Assembly: GCA_001994995.1 (NCBI GenBank)
Contig: MDJM01000003.1
Span: forward strand, 21,281-85,280
Source: Candidatus Parepulonipiscium sp. PG-Nuni2H_MBin01
GTDB lineage: Bacteria; Bacillota; Clostridia; Lachnospirales; Cellulosilyticaceae
Length of the DNA: 64,000 bases
Reading direction: 5' to 3'
A program made the position numbers and the translations under genes. Positions 17,170 through 26,528 of this stretch are shown here, piece by piece; within the stretch, counting starts at the first letter, position 1, and each line of letters opens with the position of its first letter. The notes beneath the pieces are model-generated. The model searched no databases and was not told the origin of the DNA. It saw only the letters and a program-made list of their open reading frames with translations.

Positions 17170-17184
17170 TGATAACAATTATTA
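17170..17184 (-). promoter_or_regulatory. Candidate Fur box
   Basis: TGATAACAATTATTA matches the 7-1-7 Fur box TGATAATnATTATCA at 12 of 14 defined positions. It lies one base upstream of the fur -35 hexamer and overlaps the stop codon of the DUF1292 gene. Confidence 0.6.
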
Positions 17185-17427
17185 GTTTATTTCTAACTCA
17201 TAATCATCATTTTCCATTAAATGTAGTGCAACTTTTTGAAATTCTACATCATCTTCTACTATAGCATAAGTTAAATTCTCTTCTGTATCCATTATCTCTT
17301 TTAGAATAACTGCTTCCTCGTCCTCATTTGCTACTAATATATATTTATTGGAATCTATTATAGCGCTATCTATTATTTCAAATAATACTTCTTCGCCATC
17401 TTCGCTATAAAAAGTTATCTTCTCCAT
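17182..17427 (-). CDS. DUF1292 family protein
   Basis: An 81-residue acidic protein, start at MEKITFYSEDGEEV with an AAAGG site upstream; a nine-codon extension is less likely. DUF1292 proteins are conserved in Firmicutes next to ruvX (yrzB of the yrzL-yrrK-yrzB group in Bacillus subtilis). Their role is unknown. It follows ruvX with a 31-base gap and is therefore probably in its operon. The downstream fur gene has a separate promoter. Confidence 0.85.
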   Translation of the reverse strand: MEKITFYSEDGEEVLFEIIDSAIIDSNKYILVANEDEEAVILKEIMDTEENLTYAIVEDDVEFQKVALHLMENDDYELEIN

Positions 17428-17458
17428 ACTTATACCTTTCTTTCTATTATACATAGTT

Positions 17459-17884
17459 CTATCTTACACAATTAGAATCTAAATAATTTTGTAAGATAAT
17501 AACTGCTGCAACTTTATCTATAACCTGTTTACGTTTAGCGCGGCTTACATTAGCATCAATTAACATATGTTCAGCTGCAACTGTAGTAAGTCTTTCATCC
17601 CACATATCTACAGGTATTTTTAGTTTATTTTCTAATTTAGTTTTAAATTTTAGTGTTACTTGAGCACGCTCACCTATAGTATCATTCATATTTTTAGGCA
17701 AACCTAGTACTATTTTATCTACTTTATATTGATCACAAATTTCTGCTATTCTATTAACAGTGGGTTTAATATTTAGCGGGTCCACTCGCCTTATTATTTC
17801 AAGACCTTGAGCAGTTAGGCCTAACGGGTCACTAAGCGCAACACCTGTTGTGTTTGTTCCATAATCCAATCCTAATATACGCAT
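17459..17884 (-). CDS. ruvX: RuvX/YqgF family Holliday-junction resolvase-like nuclease
   Basis: A 141-residue RNase H-fold protein. MRILGLDYGTNTTGVALSD carries the first catalytic aspartate, VLGLPKNMNDTIG the middle motif, and WDERLTT the WDER catalytic motif; a late aspartate (VIDKVAA) completes the set. In bacteria this family (YqgF/YrrK) is needed for 16S rRNA 5'-end processing and is also called a putative Holliday-junction resolvase. GAGG precedes the ATG by 8 bases. Confidence 0.92.
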   Translation of the reverse strand: MRILGLDYGTNTTGVALSDPLGLTAQGLEIIRRVDPLNIKPTVNRIAEICDQYKVDKIVLGLPKNMNDTIGERAQVTLKFKTKLENKLKIPVDMWDERLTTVAAEHMLIDANVSRAKRKQVIDKVAAVIILQNYLDSNCVR

Positions 17885-17900
17885 ATTTAGTCCTCTATCT

Positions 17901-17929
17901 AAAAAAGCTGTAGAACTTATATCTACAGC
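17901..17929 (-). terminator. Terminator between ireB and ruvX
   Basis: GCTGTAGA (17907-17914) pairs with TCTACAGC (17922-17929) around a 7-base loop and is followed on the minus strand by six T. It separates ireB from ruvX, although some read-through into ruvX is likely because no promoter for ruvX is obvious. Confidence 0.8.
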
Positions 17930-17935
17930 AAAATC

Positions 17936-18190
17936 TTAAGTTTCTTTGATATAAAATGCAACTAATTCTTCTAATATTTCATCTCTTTCAAGCTTTCTGA
18001 TTTTTGTTCGAGCACCATTATAGCTTGTAATATATGTGGGATCTCCCGACATAATATACCCAACTATTTGATTAATGGGATTATATCCTTTATCTTTAAG
18101 TGCGGTATAAACATCTATCAAAATCTCTCGAGTAGATACCTGTTCAGGGATATCAAAGTGAAATTGCATAGTGTTGTGTAAGTTATTCAT
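17936..18190 (-). CDS. ireB: IreB family regulatory phosphoprotein (DUF965)
   Basis: An 84-residue protein with the unmistakable IreB core [32 protein letters not shown] followed by RDEILEELV. In Enterococcus faecalis IreB is phosphorylated by the PASTA kinase IreK on N-terminal threonines and modulates cephalosporin resistance; Thr7 (HNTMQF) is the equivalent-looking residue. The start at 18190 gives the normal family length. Its Shine-Dalgarno AAAGGAGG is 33 bases upstream, with a hairpin in between, which is unusual. Confidence 0.93.
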   Translation of the reverse strand: MNNLHNTMQFHFDIPEQVSTREILIDVYTALKDKGYNPINQIVGYIMSGDPTYITSYNGARTKIRKLERDEILEELVAFYIKET

Positions 18191-18231
18191 CTGAAATTAG
18201 CAAGGAGTGAAAATTCCTTGCAACCTCCTTT
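18191..18231 (-). promoter_or_regulatory. ireB ribosome site separated from the start codon by a hairpin
   Basis: On the minus strand AAAGGAGG (18224-18231) is 33 bases before the ATG. GCAAGGA and TCCTTGC (18215-18221 and 18200-18206) form a 7-bp hairpin in the gap; if it folds, the remaining distance is 11 bases, close to normal. No T tract follows, so it is not a terminator. Confidence 0.6.
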
Positions 18232-18327
18232 CTATATAATAAACTGTCTTAGATATATAATAATATAATATAATTTATCTTGCAATACAAAAAGTATGTT
18301 TAACTCTTTTAATATTTATAAAAATTA

Positions 18328-19698
18328 TTATTTTATAAGTGTCGCTGATAATACATCTCCGACTCTTTTGTCTATGCTTACTTTATTAATCTTATTAGTC
18401 AATATTTCATCTGTTGCTACCTCAACCTTTAAATAATTACTTGTATAGCCCGTACTTATTCCATTTTGCGATGTTTCAAATAACACCTCTACTATTTTAC
18501 CACATTCTCTGTCCAAAAATGCATATCTAAGTTTAGCTTCAATTTGTGCTAGTCTTTTTACTCTCTCATCTTTTATCTGCGATGATATTTGTTCACTCAT
18601 TTTACTAGCAATAGTACCCTCACGATTAGAATAAGGGAATATATGGATTTGGGAAAAGCCCACCTTTTGTACAAATTCTAACGTTTCTAAAAATTCTTGT
18701 TCAGTTTCACCTGGAAATCCTACTATAATATCTGTAGTAATAGCTATATCAGGCCATAAATTTCTAAGTATCATCACGCTATCGAAATACTGCTGGGTAG
18801 TATATCTTCGCTTCATTCTATTTAATACGCTATTAGAACCACTTTGCAATGATAAATGAAAATGCTGACACATCTTTTTTGTAGTGACAAGCATATTTAC
18901 AAACTCATTTGTTACAACTATAGGTTCAATAGAACTCATTCTTATACGCTCAATTCCGTCAACATTATTTAACTTTGGTAATAATGTATTTAAAGAGACA
19001 TTACTTAAATCTTTTCCATAAGAGGCAACATGTATACCTGTTAAAACAATTTCTTTAAAATTATTTATTGCCAGTCTACTTGCTTCCTTAATCACGTTGT
19101 CTTCTTTTCTACTTCTTATTTTACCCCGAACATAAGGAATAATACAATAAGTACAATAATTATTACAACCTTCTTGGATTTTTAAATAAACTCTAGTATG
19201 CTCGCTCATCTGTGAAATGGTAAGTTCTTCAAATTCAGCTATTTCCATTATATTGTCCACATAGTTAGTAATTAATTCGTTATTTGTTCCATGATTAGAA
19301 ATACTAAAATTTTCCACTATATCAATTAGTTCCTTACGCCTATTAGTTCCTATTACAATATCCACTTCAGTAACTTCATCTTGAATTTTATCAGAAACCG
19401 CTTGCGCATAACATCCCATTGCTACTAAAATACTAAACGGATTAATTTTTTTAGTTTTACGTAAAATTTGTCTGCACTTTCTATCACTAAGATGAGTTAC
19501 TGTACAGGTATTTACAATATAAATATCAGCAATCTCTTTAAATGGCACTACCTCATAACCTCGTTCTTTAAACTGCTCAGCTACAGCTTCTGTATCATAT
19601 TGGTTTACTTTACATCCAAGCGTATATATACTAACATACTTCGCTCTCCCATATCTATTAAAAAAATCTTCTTTATTTAATGCTAAATTTACGTTCAT
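18328..19698 (-). CDS. mtaB: tRNA t6A37 methylthiotransferase MtaB
   Basis: A 456-residue radical SAM methylthiotransferase that converts t6A to ms2t6A at position 37 of tRNAs reading ANN codons. The N-terminal UPF0004 domain has the three iron-sulfur cysteines in LGCKVNQYDTE, NTCTVTH and MGCYAQ; the radical SAM cluster motif is CNNYCTYC; a TRAM-like C-terminal domain follows. The LGCKVNQYDTE signature separates MtaB from MiaB and RimO. GGAAAG precedes the ATG. Confidence 0.93.
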   Translation of the reverse strand: MNVNLALNKEDFFNRYGRAKYVSIYTLGCKVNQYDTEAVAEQFKERGYEVVPFKEIADIYIVNTCTVTHLSDRKCRQILRKTKKINPFSILVAMGCYAQAVSDKIQDEVTEVDIVIGTNRRKELIDIVENFSISNHGTNNELITNYVDNIMEIAEFEELTISQMSEHTRVYLKIQEGCNNYCTYCIIPYVRGKIRSRKEDNVIKEASRLAINNFKEIVLTGIHVASYGKDLSNVSLNTLLPKLNNVDGIERIRMSSIEPIVVTNEFVNMLVTTKKMCQHFHLSLQSGSNSVLNRMKRRYTTQQYFDSVMILRNLWPDIAITTDIIVGFPGETEQEFLETLEFVQKVGFSQIHIFPYSNREGTIASKMSEQISSQIKDERVKRLAQIEAKLRYAFLDRECGKIVEVLFETSQNGISTGYTSNYLKVEVATDEILTNKINKVSIDKRVGDVLSATLIK

Positions 19699-19889
19699 AC
19701 ATCTTTCCTTTTCTTAAAATCAAAAACACCATATTTTTATATATAGTATACCCAACTTTTAGCTAAATTATTTCTAACTAAAAAATATTATATTAATCTA
19801 GTTTTTTATCTATTTAATTAAAGAAGTGGAGGCTTTACTTAATTGTTAAAAAGTGGTATGGTAATGATAAATTAAGGAGGTGCAGTAAA

Positions 19890-20921
19890 TTGAATATTGA
19901 TTTTTTAGATAGAAAATCCAATGTATCTTTAAACCTTGAAGATTTGTATAGTCGTTTTGGATATTGGAAATATACTATGAATAGATTTGAGTCATATGCG
20001 TTTTATATGGAAAATGAAAATTTCTTAAACGATAACCGAGTTATTACACTGCAGGGTTCTAGTGGTAAATTATTAGCTTTAAAACCAGATGTAACGATGA
20101 GTATTGTCAAAAACTATAAAATGTTAGGTAAGAGTAAAATATATTATAATGAACCTGTATTCAAGGTACCTCAAGGCGAATCAGAGTTTAAGGAAATTCA
20201 TCAGGCTGGCATAGAGTATATTGGCAATGTTGATGTATATCAGACTGCTGAAGTTTTAAATTTAGCAATTAAAAGTCTACAAACAATTGGAGAGGACTAT
20301 CGCCTATGCATTTCTCATGTAGGTATAGTTAATGAAGTGTTAGAGTCACTTAAATTTAGTGTTAGTGAGAAATATCAGGTAATTACGTATTTGCAACAAA
20401 AAAATTCACATGACTTAACTAAGTATTTAATGGAATTAGGCCGAGTGGAAGATATAAAAATTTTTGAAATATTATCTAAAGTTGATGGTGACCTAAATGA
20501 AGGAATTAATTTCTTAATTGAACAGAATATGTTTAAAGGGTTAGAGTTTTTACGTGAAATTGCAACTATATTATCTGAAATAACTGATTGTAGTAAAATT
20601 TCATTGGACTTTTCTCATTTATCTACTACTGAATATTATAATGATTTAGTATTTACTGGATATGTAAAAGGGCTTGCTAATAGTGTGCTATCTGGTGGGA
20701 GATATGATAATTTATTAAGCAAAATGGGTGTTAGGGACAAGTCAGCGTTAGGATTTGCCGTTAATCTTAGTGAGGTTAGTAAATTACCTGCTAAAAAAGT
20801 TAGCAAGAGGAAAATTGTTCGTTATAATGATACAAAAAAGCCATTGGATATGTTAAAAGAAGCAAATATATGGTTTGAAGAAGGCGAAAGTTTTTGTATT
20901 TTACAAGGAGGTTCACAGTGA
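19890..20921 (+). CDS. hisZ: ATP phosphoribosyltransferase regulatory subunit
   Basis: A 343-residue class II aminoacyl-tRNA synthetase-like protein related to HisRS, needed as the regulatory partner of short HisG enzymes. Features are LKPDVTMSIVKNY, a motif 2-like segment (KIYYNEPVFKVPQGESEFKEIHQAGIEYIG) and SGGRYDNLL near the C-terminus. The start codon is TTG, 7 bases after AAGGAGGTG; the next ATG is 29 codons in and would cut conserved sequence. It opens the histidine operon and overlaps hisG by 4 bases (GTGA). No attenuator or T-box was recognised upstream. Confidence 0.92.
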   Translation: MNIDFLDRKSNVSLNLEDLYSRFGYWKYTMNRFESYAFYMENENFLNDNRVITLQGSSGKLLALKPDVTMSIVKNYKMLGKSKIYYNEPVFKVPQGESEFKEIHQAGIEYIGNVDVYQTAEVLNLAIKSLQTIGEDYRLCISHVGIVNEVLESLKFSVSEKYQVITYLQQKNSHDLTKYLMELGRVEDIKIFEILSKVDGDLNEGINFLIEQNMFKGLEFLREIATILSEITDCSKISLDFSHLSTTEYYNDLVFTGYVKGLANSVLSGGRYDNLLSKMGVRDKSALGFAVNLSEVSKLPAKKVSKRKIVRYNDTKKPLDMLKEANIWFEEGESFCILQGGSQ

Positions 20922-21532
20922 TAGATATAGCACTGCCTAAAGGTCGTTTAGGAGAGAAGGTTTATGAGTTATTTGAAAATATGGGGTACTCAGTAAATGA
21001 GTCGCTTAAGACTACCCGAAAACTTGTATTAGAAGATAGTAATAAAGAAGTGAGATTTTTTCTTATAAAACCATCCGATGTAGCTGTTTATGTGGAAAGA
21101 GGAGTTGCAGATATAGGTATAGTGGGCAAAGATTCTCTTATCGAATCTGGTGTAGATGTATATGAACTTTTAGACCTTGGAATGGGTAAATGTTCTATGT
21201 GCGTATGTTCGCCAATTAACTACGTGGATGATGGCAGAAAAACCCTTAATATAGCTACTAAATACCCAAATATAACAAGAGACTATTATATAAACCGTGA
21301 TATTGATATTATAAAACTAAATGGTTCCATTGAACTTGCGCCTTTACTAGGCCTATCCCATGTAATTGTGGATATAGTGGAAACAGGAGGAACACTTAGA
21401 GAAAATAATCTTAAAGTAGATGCTAAAATTATGGAGCTTAGTGCACGTGTAATTGCTTCAAAAAGTAGATATAATTTTAATAAAGCAGCTATAGATAATT
21501 TAATTAATTTGATGGACACGCGCACTATTTAA
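20918..21532 (+). CDS. hisG: ATP phosphoribosyltransferase, short (HisZ-dependent) form
   Basis: A 204-residue catalytic subunit for the first step of histidine synthesis, joining ATP and PRPP. The start is GTG at 20918 (MIDIALPKGRLGEKV), with AAGGAGG upstream, overlapping the hisZ stop. The PRPP-binding loop IVDIVETGGTLREN is intact. The protein lacks the C-terminal feedback domain of long HisG, consistent with the presence of hisZ. Confident. Confidence 0.96.
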   Translation: MIDIALPKGRLGEKVYELFENMGYSVNESLKTTRKLVLEDSNKEVRFFLIKPSDVAVYVERGVADIGIVGKDSLIESGVDVYELLDLGMGKCSMCVCSPINYVDDGRKTLNIATKYPNITRDYYINRDIDIIKLNGSIELAPLLGLSHVIVDIVETGGTLRENNLKVDAKIMELSARVIASKSRYNFNKAAIDNLINLMDTRTI

Positions 21533-21545
21533 GGGAGTATTTAAT

Positions 21546-22808
21546 ATGATAAAAATAATAACTCAACATGTAGCAATACCAAAAATAGAAAATGATATTT
21601 CGGACGAAATTGAACAGGCTGTAAAAGAGATTATAAAGGATGTTAGAAATAGAGGTGATGAAGCACTTATTGAATATGCCAAACGTTTTGATGGAGCGAC
21701 ACTAAGCAAACTTAAAGTTTCAGAAGATGAGATAAAAGAAGCCTATGATCGTATGGATAAAGAATATTTAGAGGTAGTTAAAAGGGCCACTAATAACATA
21801 ATGGAATTTCATATGCATCAGCGTGATAAAGGCTTTATTACACTTCAACATGGTGCTTTGCTAGGCCAAAAGGTTACGCCAATTGAACGTGTAGGTATAT
21901 ATGTACCTGGAGGGAAAGCTGTTTATCCATCCACTGTGCTTATGAATGTAATACCAGCTAAAATCGCTGAGTGCCCTTATATTAGTGTTGTAACTCCGCC
22001 TAGAGCTGATGGGACTATTGCAGATGAAATATTAGCTTGCTGTTATCTATTAGGTGTAAGTGCTGTTTATAAAATAGGTGGTGCTGGGGCAATTGCTGCA
22101 TTAGCTTATGGTACGCAATCTGTAGAGCCTGTATATAAAATAACTGGACCTGGAAATGCTTATGTAGCTGCAGCCAAAAAACAAGTTTTTGGTACTGTTG
22201 GTATAGATATGATAGCAGGACCTTCAGAAATATTAATTATCGCTGATAACTATGCTAATCCAGCAGTTGTAGCTGCAGATTTATTATCTCAAGCCGAACA
22301 TGATGCTATGGCTAGATGTATTTTAGCAACAACCAGCGAAAAGTTAGCTAATGCAGTAAAAGAAGAGATTGAAGTCCAAATTAGAGAGTTACCAAAACAC
22401 GATATTTGTAGAGCATCGATAGATAATAATGGCCTTATTGTAATATGTGATAAGATAGAAGATTGTTTTGATATTTCTAATGAATTAGCACCAGAACATT
22501 TAGAAATTATGTTACCTGACCCAGTATCATTTTTACCTAAAGTAAAAAGTGCGGGAAGTATATTTTTAGGAGAGTATACACCAGAAGCAATTGGAGATTA
22601 TTATGCTGGAGTTAATCATACTTTACCTACTAATGCAACATCAAAATTTTCTTCTGCTTTATCTGTAGAAACTTTTCTTAAAAAATCTACTTTCGTTTGC
22701 TATAATGAAGATGCGTTAAAAGCATCTAAAGATGATGTAGTTCTTTTTGCTACTCACGAAGGACTTGTAGCTCATGCAAAGAGTGTGTTAAGTAGAATAG
22801 AGGAATAG
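21546..22808 (+). CDS. hisD: Histidinol dehydrogenase
   Basis: A 420-residue zinc enzyme that oxidises histidinol to histidine in two NAD-dependent steps, the last reactions of the pathway. Motifs include VGIYVPGGKAVYPSTVLMN, GPGNAYVAAAK, IAGPSEILIIAD and the zinc/active-site region LLSQAEHD plus NELAPEHLE. Length is normal. It follows hisG by 13 bases with AAGGGAG before the ATG. Confidence 0.97.
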   Translation: MIKIITQHVAIPKIENDISDEIEQAVKEIIKDVRNRGDEALIEYAKRFDGATLSKLKVSEDEIKEAYDRMDKEYLEVVKRATNNIMEFHMHQRDKGFITLQHGALLGQKVTPIERVGIYVPGGKAVYPSTVLMNVIPAKIAECPYISVVTPPRADGTIADEILACCYLLGVSAVYKIGGAGAIAALAYGTQSVEPVYKITGPGNAYVAAAKKQVFGTVGIDMIAGPSEILIIADNYANPAVVAADLLSQAEHDAMARCILATTSEKLANAVKEEIEVQIRELPKHDICRASIDNNGLIVICDKIEDCFDISNELAPEHLEIMLPDPVSFLPKVKSAGSIFLGEYTPEAIGDYYAGVNHTLPTNATSKFSSALSVETFLKKSTFVCYNEDALKASKDDVVLFATHEGLVAHAKSVLSRIEE

Positions 22809-22810
22809 AT

Positions 22811-23860
22811 ATGAGTAAATATTTAGCGTCGCGATTATCAAATTTAGTAGCATATACTCCAGGCGAACAACCTGATAAAGATAAATATATTAAATTAAAT
22901 ACAAATGAAAATCCTTATCCCCCAGCTAAGGAAGTCACTGATGTGTTAACTGAGGTAGCACCTAATTTGCATTTATATTGTGACCCTGCTTGTAAAGCTC
23001 TTACGGAAGCATTCTGTAATTATTACTCTATTAATAAGGAAGAAACTCTATTTGCAAATGGTTCAGATGAGATACTAGCACTGTGTTATATGACATTTTG
23101 CGAGCAGAGTGTTGCATTTCCAAGTATTTCTTATGGATTTTATGAAGTATATAGTGATTTATTTTGTCTAGACGCATATAAAATTCCCCTTACTGCAGAT
23201 TTTAGAGTGGATAAGAACGACTATTTCAATTTAGATAAAACCATTATAATTGCAAATCCAAATGCACCAACTGGATTAACTATAAGTTTATCTGATATAG
23301 AAGACATTCTTAATACTAATAAAGATAATGTAGTAATAATTGATGAGGCCTATGCTGACTTTTGTGACGTAAGTTGTAAAGAACTAGTTAAAGCTTATGA
23401 TAATTTAGTTGTAGTAGGGACTTTTTCTAAATCAAGAAATCTAGCAGGCGCACGCTTAGGTTATGCAATAGCTTGCGAAGCTCTAATTGAAGATTTAAAA
23501 CGAGTTAAAAATTCATTTAATCCTTACAATGTAAATATGTTAACTCAAGCTTTAGGAACTGCTTCTATTAAACAAGATGAGTATTTTAAAAACTGTATAT
23601 CTAAAGTTATAACAGAACGGAATAACTTTATTAGACAACTAGATAAATTAGGTTTTAGTACATTAACATCTGGAGCAAACTTTGTATTTACTACACATTG
23701 TAAGTTTAGTGGAGAGGAATTATATAATAAATTAAGAGATAGAAAAATTTTAGTTAGGCATTTTAATAAGGAGTCAATAAATAATTTCGTACGAATTACA
23801 ATTGGTACGCCTGAACAAATGAAACAGGTAAGTAAAGCTTTAGAGGAAATTATATTATGA
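22811..23860 (+). CDS. hisC: Histidinol-phosphate aminotransferase
   Basis: A 349-residue PLP enzyme that converts imidazole acetol phosphate to histidinol phosphate. Visible are NTNENPYPP at the N-terminus, NPNAPTGL, VIIDEAYADF and the lysine segment GTFSKSRNLAGARLGY. It starts 2 bases after the hisD stop and overlaps hisB by 4 bases, so translation is coupled. Function follows from both family and operon. Confidence 0.95.
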   Translation: MSKYLASRLSNLVAYTPGEQPDKDKYIKLNTNENPYPPAKEVTDVLTEVAPNLHLYCDPACKALTEAFCNYYSINKEETLFANGSDEILALCYMTFCEQSVAFPSISYGFYEVYSDLFCLDAYKIPLTADFRVDKNDYFNLDKTIIIANPNAPTGLTISLSDIEDILNTNKDNVVIIDEAYADFCDVSCKELVKAYDNLVVVGTFSKSRNLAGARLGYAIACEALIEDLKRVKNSFNPYNVNMLTQALGTASIKQDEYFKNCISKVITERNNFIRQLDKLGFSTLTSGANFVFTTHCKFSGEELYNKLRDRKILVRHFNKESINNFVRITIGTPEQMKQVSKALEEIIL

Positions 23861-24444
23861 GAATAGCAAAGTTAAATAGAAAAACTAATGAAACGGATAT
23901 ATCACTAACTTTAAACTTAGATGGGACAGGCAGCAGTAGTATTAACACTGATTGTGGATTTTTAAACCATATGCTGATATTACTAGCAGCTCACTCTAAA
24001 ATGGATTTGGAAATAACTTGTGTAGGTGATAGCGATGTGGATTATCATCATACAGTAGAGGATATTGGAATTAGCTTGGGTATAGCTTTAAATCAAGCTT
24101 TAGGAGACAAGCGAGGAATTAATAGATATGGAAGTTGTATATTGCCTATGGATGAAGCTTTAATAAATGTAGCACTTGATTTTAGTGGTAGGGCTATGCT
24201 TTGTGAAGATATTAATTTACAGACGAATAAAGTAGGCAGTTTTGACACAGAATTATGTAAAGAGTTTATGGTAGCATTTAGTAGAGAGGCTAAACTTACA
24301 CTTCATATAATGCAACTTAGAGGTGAAAACTCTCATCATATTATAGAAGGAATTTTTAAAGCATTAGCTCGGGCAATTCGTGTAGCTATTACAATTGATA
24401 AAGGGTTTGAGGAGCAAATTCCATCTACAAAAGGAGTGATATAA
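23857..24444 (+). CDS. hisB: Imidazoleglycerol-phosphate dehydratase
   Basis: A 195-residue manganese-dependent dehydratase. The two metal-binding repeats are visible: DCGFLNHMLILLAAHS, DYHHTVEDIGI, and later LRGENSHHIIEGIFKALAR. It is the monofunctional form without a fused histidinol-phosphate phosphatase. The start overlaps hisC (ATGA) and the stop overlaps hisH by one base. Confidence 0.96.
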   Translation: MRIAKLNRKTNETDISLTLNLDGTGSSSINTDCGFLNHMLILLAAHSKMDLEITCVGDSDVDYHHTVEDIGISLGIALNQALGDKRGINRYGSCILPMDEALINVALDFSGRAMLCEDINLQTNKVGSFDTELCKEFMVAFSREAKLTLHIMQLRGENSHHIIEGIFKALARAIRVAITIDKGFEEQIPSTKGVI

Positions 24445-25037
24445 TGGTTGCAATTATAGATTACGGTGTAGGGAACTTATTTTCTCTTAATGCCTCCCTT
24501 AATAAAATAGGGCAACAAGCATGTATAACGAATGATATAAATGTAATAAATCAGGCTAGTCATATTATATTACCTGGTGTAGGTGCATTTAGCGATGCAG
24601 CTAAATTGCTTAGTGCCTCGAATATGGATAAAGTATTAATGAATAACAAAAAGCCTATACTTGGCATTTGCCTTGGTATGCAGTTATTATTTGAGAAAAG
24701 CTATGAATTTGGTATAACAGACGGTTTAGGGTTAATACCTGGGGAAATAGTACCTCTTAAAGGTAAGATTCATCAAAAAATACCTCATATGGGTTGGAAT
24801 AAACTTGATATAACAAATCCGTCACCTATTTTAAACGGGATGCAAGACCAATTTGTATATTTTGTGCATTCCTTTTATGCTAACACAAATAATAAATATA
24901 TAACTAGTGTAGTTGAGTATGATATTGCAGTAACTGCAACTGTACAGAAAGATAATATATTTGGCTGCCAATTTCATCCAGAGAAATCAGGTGAGGTAGG
25001 GCTTAGGCTATTAAAATATTTTTGTGAATATAAGTAA
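24444..25037 (+). CDS. hisH: Imidazole glycerol phosphate synthase, glutaminase subunit
   Basis: A 197-residue class I glutamine amidotransferase that supplies ammonia to HisF. The catalytic triad is visible as the cysteine in GICLGMQLLFE and the histidine-glutamate pair in FGCQFHPEKSG; the oxyanion region LPGVGAF is present. It overlaps hisB by one base and is followed by hisA after 12 bases. Confidence 0.96.
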   Translation: MVAIIDYGVGNLFSLNASLNKIGQQACITNDINVINQASHIILPGVGAFSDAAKLLSASNMDKVLMNNKKPILGICLGMQLLFEKSYEFGITDGLGLIPGEIVPLKGKIHQKIPHMGWNKLDITNPSPILNGMQDQFVYFVHSFYANTNNKYITSVVEYDIAVTATVQKDNIFGCQFHPEKSGEVGLRLLKYFCEYK

Positions 25038-25049
25038 TGGAGGCTTCAT

Positions 25050-25760
25050 ATGATAGTTTTTCCGGCAATAGATATAAAAGATAATAAAATTGTTAGATTA
25101 TCGCAAGGTGATTATAGTAATATTACCATATATGGCGAAAATATTGAAGAAACTTTGCAACGATTTTCTGCCGCAGGAGCAAATGGATTGCATATAGTTG
25201 ATTTAGATGGTGCTAAAGATGGTAAACTTGCAAATCAAGAGGCTATATCCACAATTTTAAAAGCAAATAAATTATTTTCTCAAATAGGTGGGGGTATACG
25301 CGATGAGCAAAGAATTAACCACTATTTAGAAATGGGTGTAAACCGTGTAATATTAGGGACTATAGCAGTTCAAAATCCTAAGTTTGTAGAAGAAATGGTT
25401 CATAAATATGCTGATAAGATAGTAGTTGGCGTAGATGCTAAAGATAAAATGGTAGCAACACATGGATGGATAGAAAAGTCAACTTTAGAGGCACATGAAT
25501 TTTGTAGGATGTTAGTAAATATGGGTGTGCAGACTATTATTTACACTGATATATCAAAAGATGGAATGTTAAGTGGCTGTGATATGCGCTCTTATGAAAA
25601 GTTAGTACAATATAAAAATCTTAATGTAGTAGCCAGCGGAGGGATTACTTCATTAGAAGAGCTAAAAACATTAAAATCTATAGGATGTAGCGGCGCGATT
25701 GTAGGTAAAGCCATTTATGAGGGAAAATTTTCTTTAAAGGATGCGGTTGAGATATGTTAA
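25050..25760 (+). CDS. hisA: ProFAR isomerase (HisA)
   Basis: A 236-residue TIM-barrel Amadori isomerase acting before HisF. MIVFPAIDIKDNKIVRL has the catalytic aspartate at strand 1; IYTDISKDGMLSG carries the second aspartate; phosphate loops are IGGGIRD and ASGGITS. GGAGG lies upstream of the ATG. It overlaps hisF by 7 bases. Confidence 0.96.
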   Translation: MIVFPAIDIKDNKIVRLSQGDYSNITIYGENIEETLQRFSAAGANGLHIVDLDGAKDGKLANQEAISTILKANKLFSQIGGGIRDEQRINHYLEMGVNRVILGTIAVQNPKFVEEMVHKYADKIVVGVDAKDKMVATHGWIEKSTLEAHEFCRMLVNMGVQTIIYTDISKDGMLSGCDMRSYEKLVQYKNLNVVASGGITSLEELKTLKSIGCSGAIVGKAIYEGKFSLKDAVEIC

Positions 25761-26512
25761 GCAAAAGAATAATACCATGCCTGGACATACGCAATGGCAG
25801 AGTAGTAAAAGGCACAAACTTTGAAGGAGTGCGAGATGTTGACGACCCAGTGGAACTTGCTAGATATTATAATAATGCAGGTGCTGATGAACTTGTATTT
25901 TACGATATTACTGCAAGTGTTGAACAACGGGGGTTATTTACAAACATACTAACCAAAGTTGCTAGTGAAATATTTATTCCACTTACAGTGGGTGGCGGGA
26001 TAAATGAAGTAGAGGATTTTGAACGTGTTTTAAGATGTGGCGCGGATAAGGTATCTGTTAATTCAGGAGCAATTAAAAATAAATATTTAATTAGTAATGC
26101 AGCAAAAAAATATGGTAGCCAGTGTATAGTTTTATCCATAGATGCAAAGCGTGTAGATGGTAAATTTAAAGTATGTACAATGGGTGGCCGCACTATAACA
26201 GATATTGATTTAATAGAGTGGGCAAAAGAAGGAGAAACTTTAGGAGCTGGTGAAATAGTACTAAATAGCATTGATACAGATGGGGTTAAAAATGGATTTG
26301 ACTTACCTATGTTGGAGCAGTTATGTAATGCAGTTAAAATTCCTGTAATCGCAAGTGGTGGAGCGGGTACGGAGCAGGATTTTAAAATATTATTTGAAAA
26401 AGTACAAGGTGTAGATGCAGGACTTGCCGCTTCTATTTTTCACTATAAACAAGTTTCTATCCCTAATTTAAAGAATTATTTATCTGAGAATGGTATATCA
26501 GTTAGATTATAA
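25754..26512 (+). CDS. hisF: Imidazole glycerol phosphate synthase, cyclase subunit
   Basis: A 252-residue TIM-barrel cyclase, partner of HisH, that forms imidazole glycerol phosphate and AICAR. Key segments are RIIPCLDIRNGRVVKGTNFEG (catalytic Asp), VGGGIN, and NSIDTDGVKNGFD (second Asp), ASGGAG. It is homologous to hisA next to it, as usual. Confidence 0.97.
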   Translation: MLSKRIIPCLDIRNGRVVKGTNFEGVRDVDDPVELARYYNNAGADELVFYDITASVEQRGLFTNILTKVASEIFIPLTVGGGINEVEDFERVLRCGADKVSVNSGAIKNKYLISNAAKKYGSQCIVLSIDAKRVDGKFKVCTMGGRTITDIDLIEWAKEGETLGAGEIVLNSIDTDGVKNGFDLPMLEQLCNAVKIPVIASGGAGTEQDFKILFEKVQGVDAGLAASIFHYKQVSIPNLKNYLSENGISVRL

Positions 26513-26528
26513 AAGGAGTATTGATAGT

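Noticed and set aside
19699..19889. T-box or attenuator controlling the histidine operon
   Set aside because: No T-box consensus, specifier loop or terminator/antiterminator pair could be recognised in this short leader.
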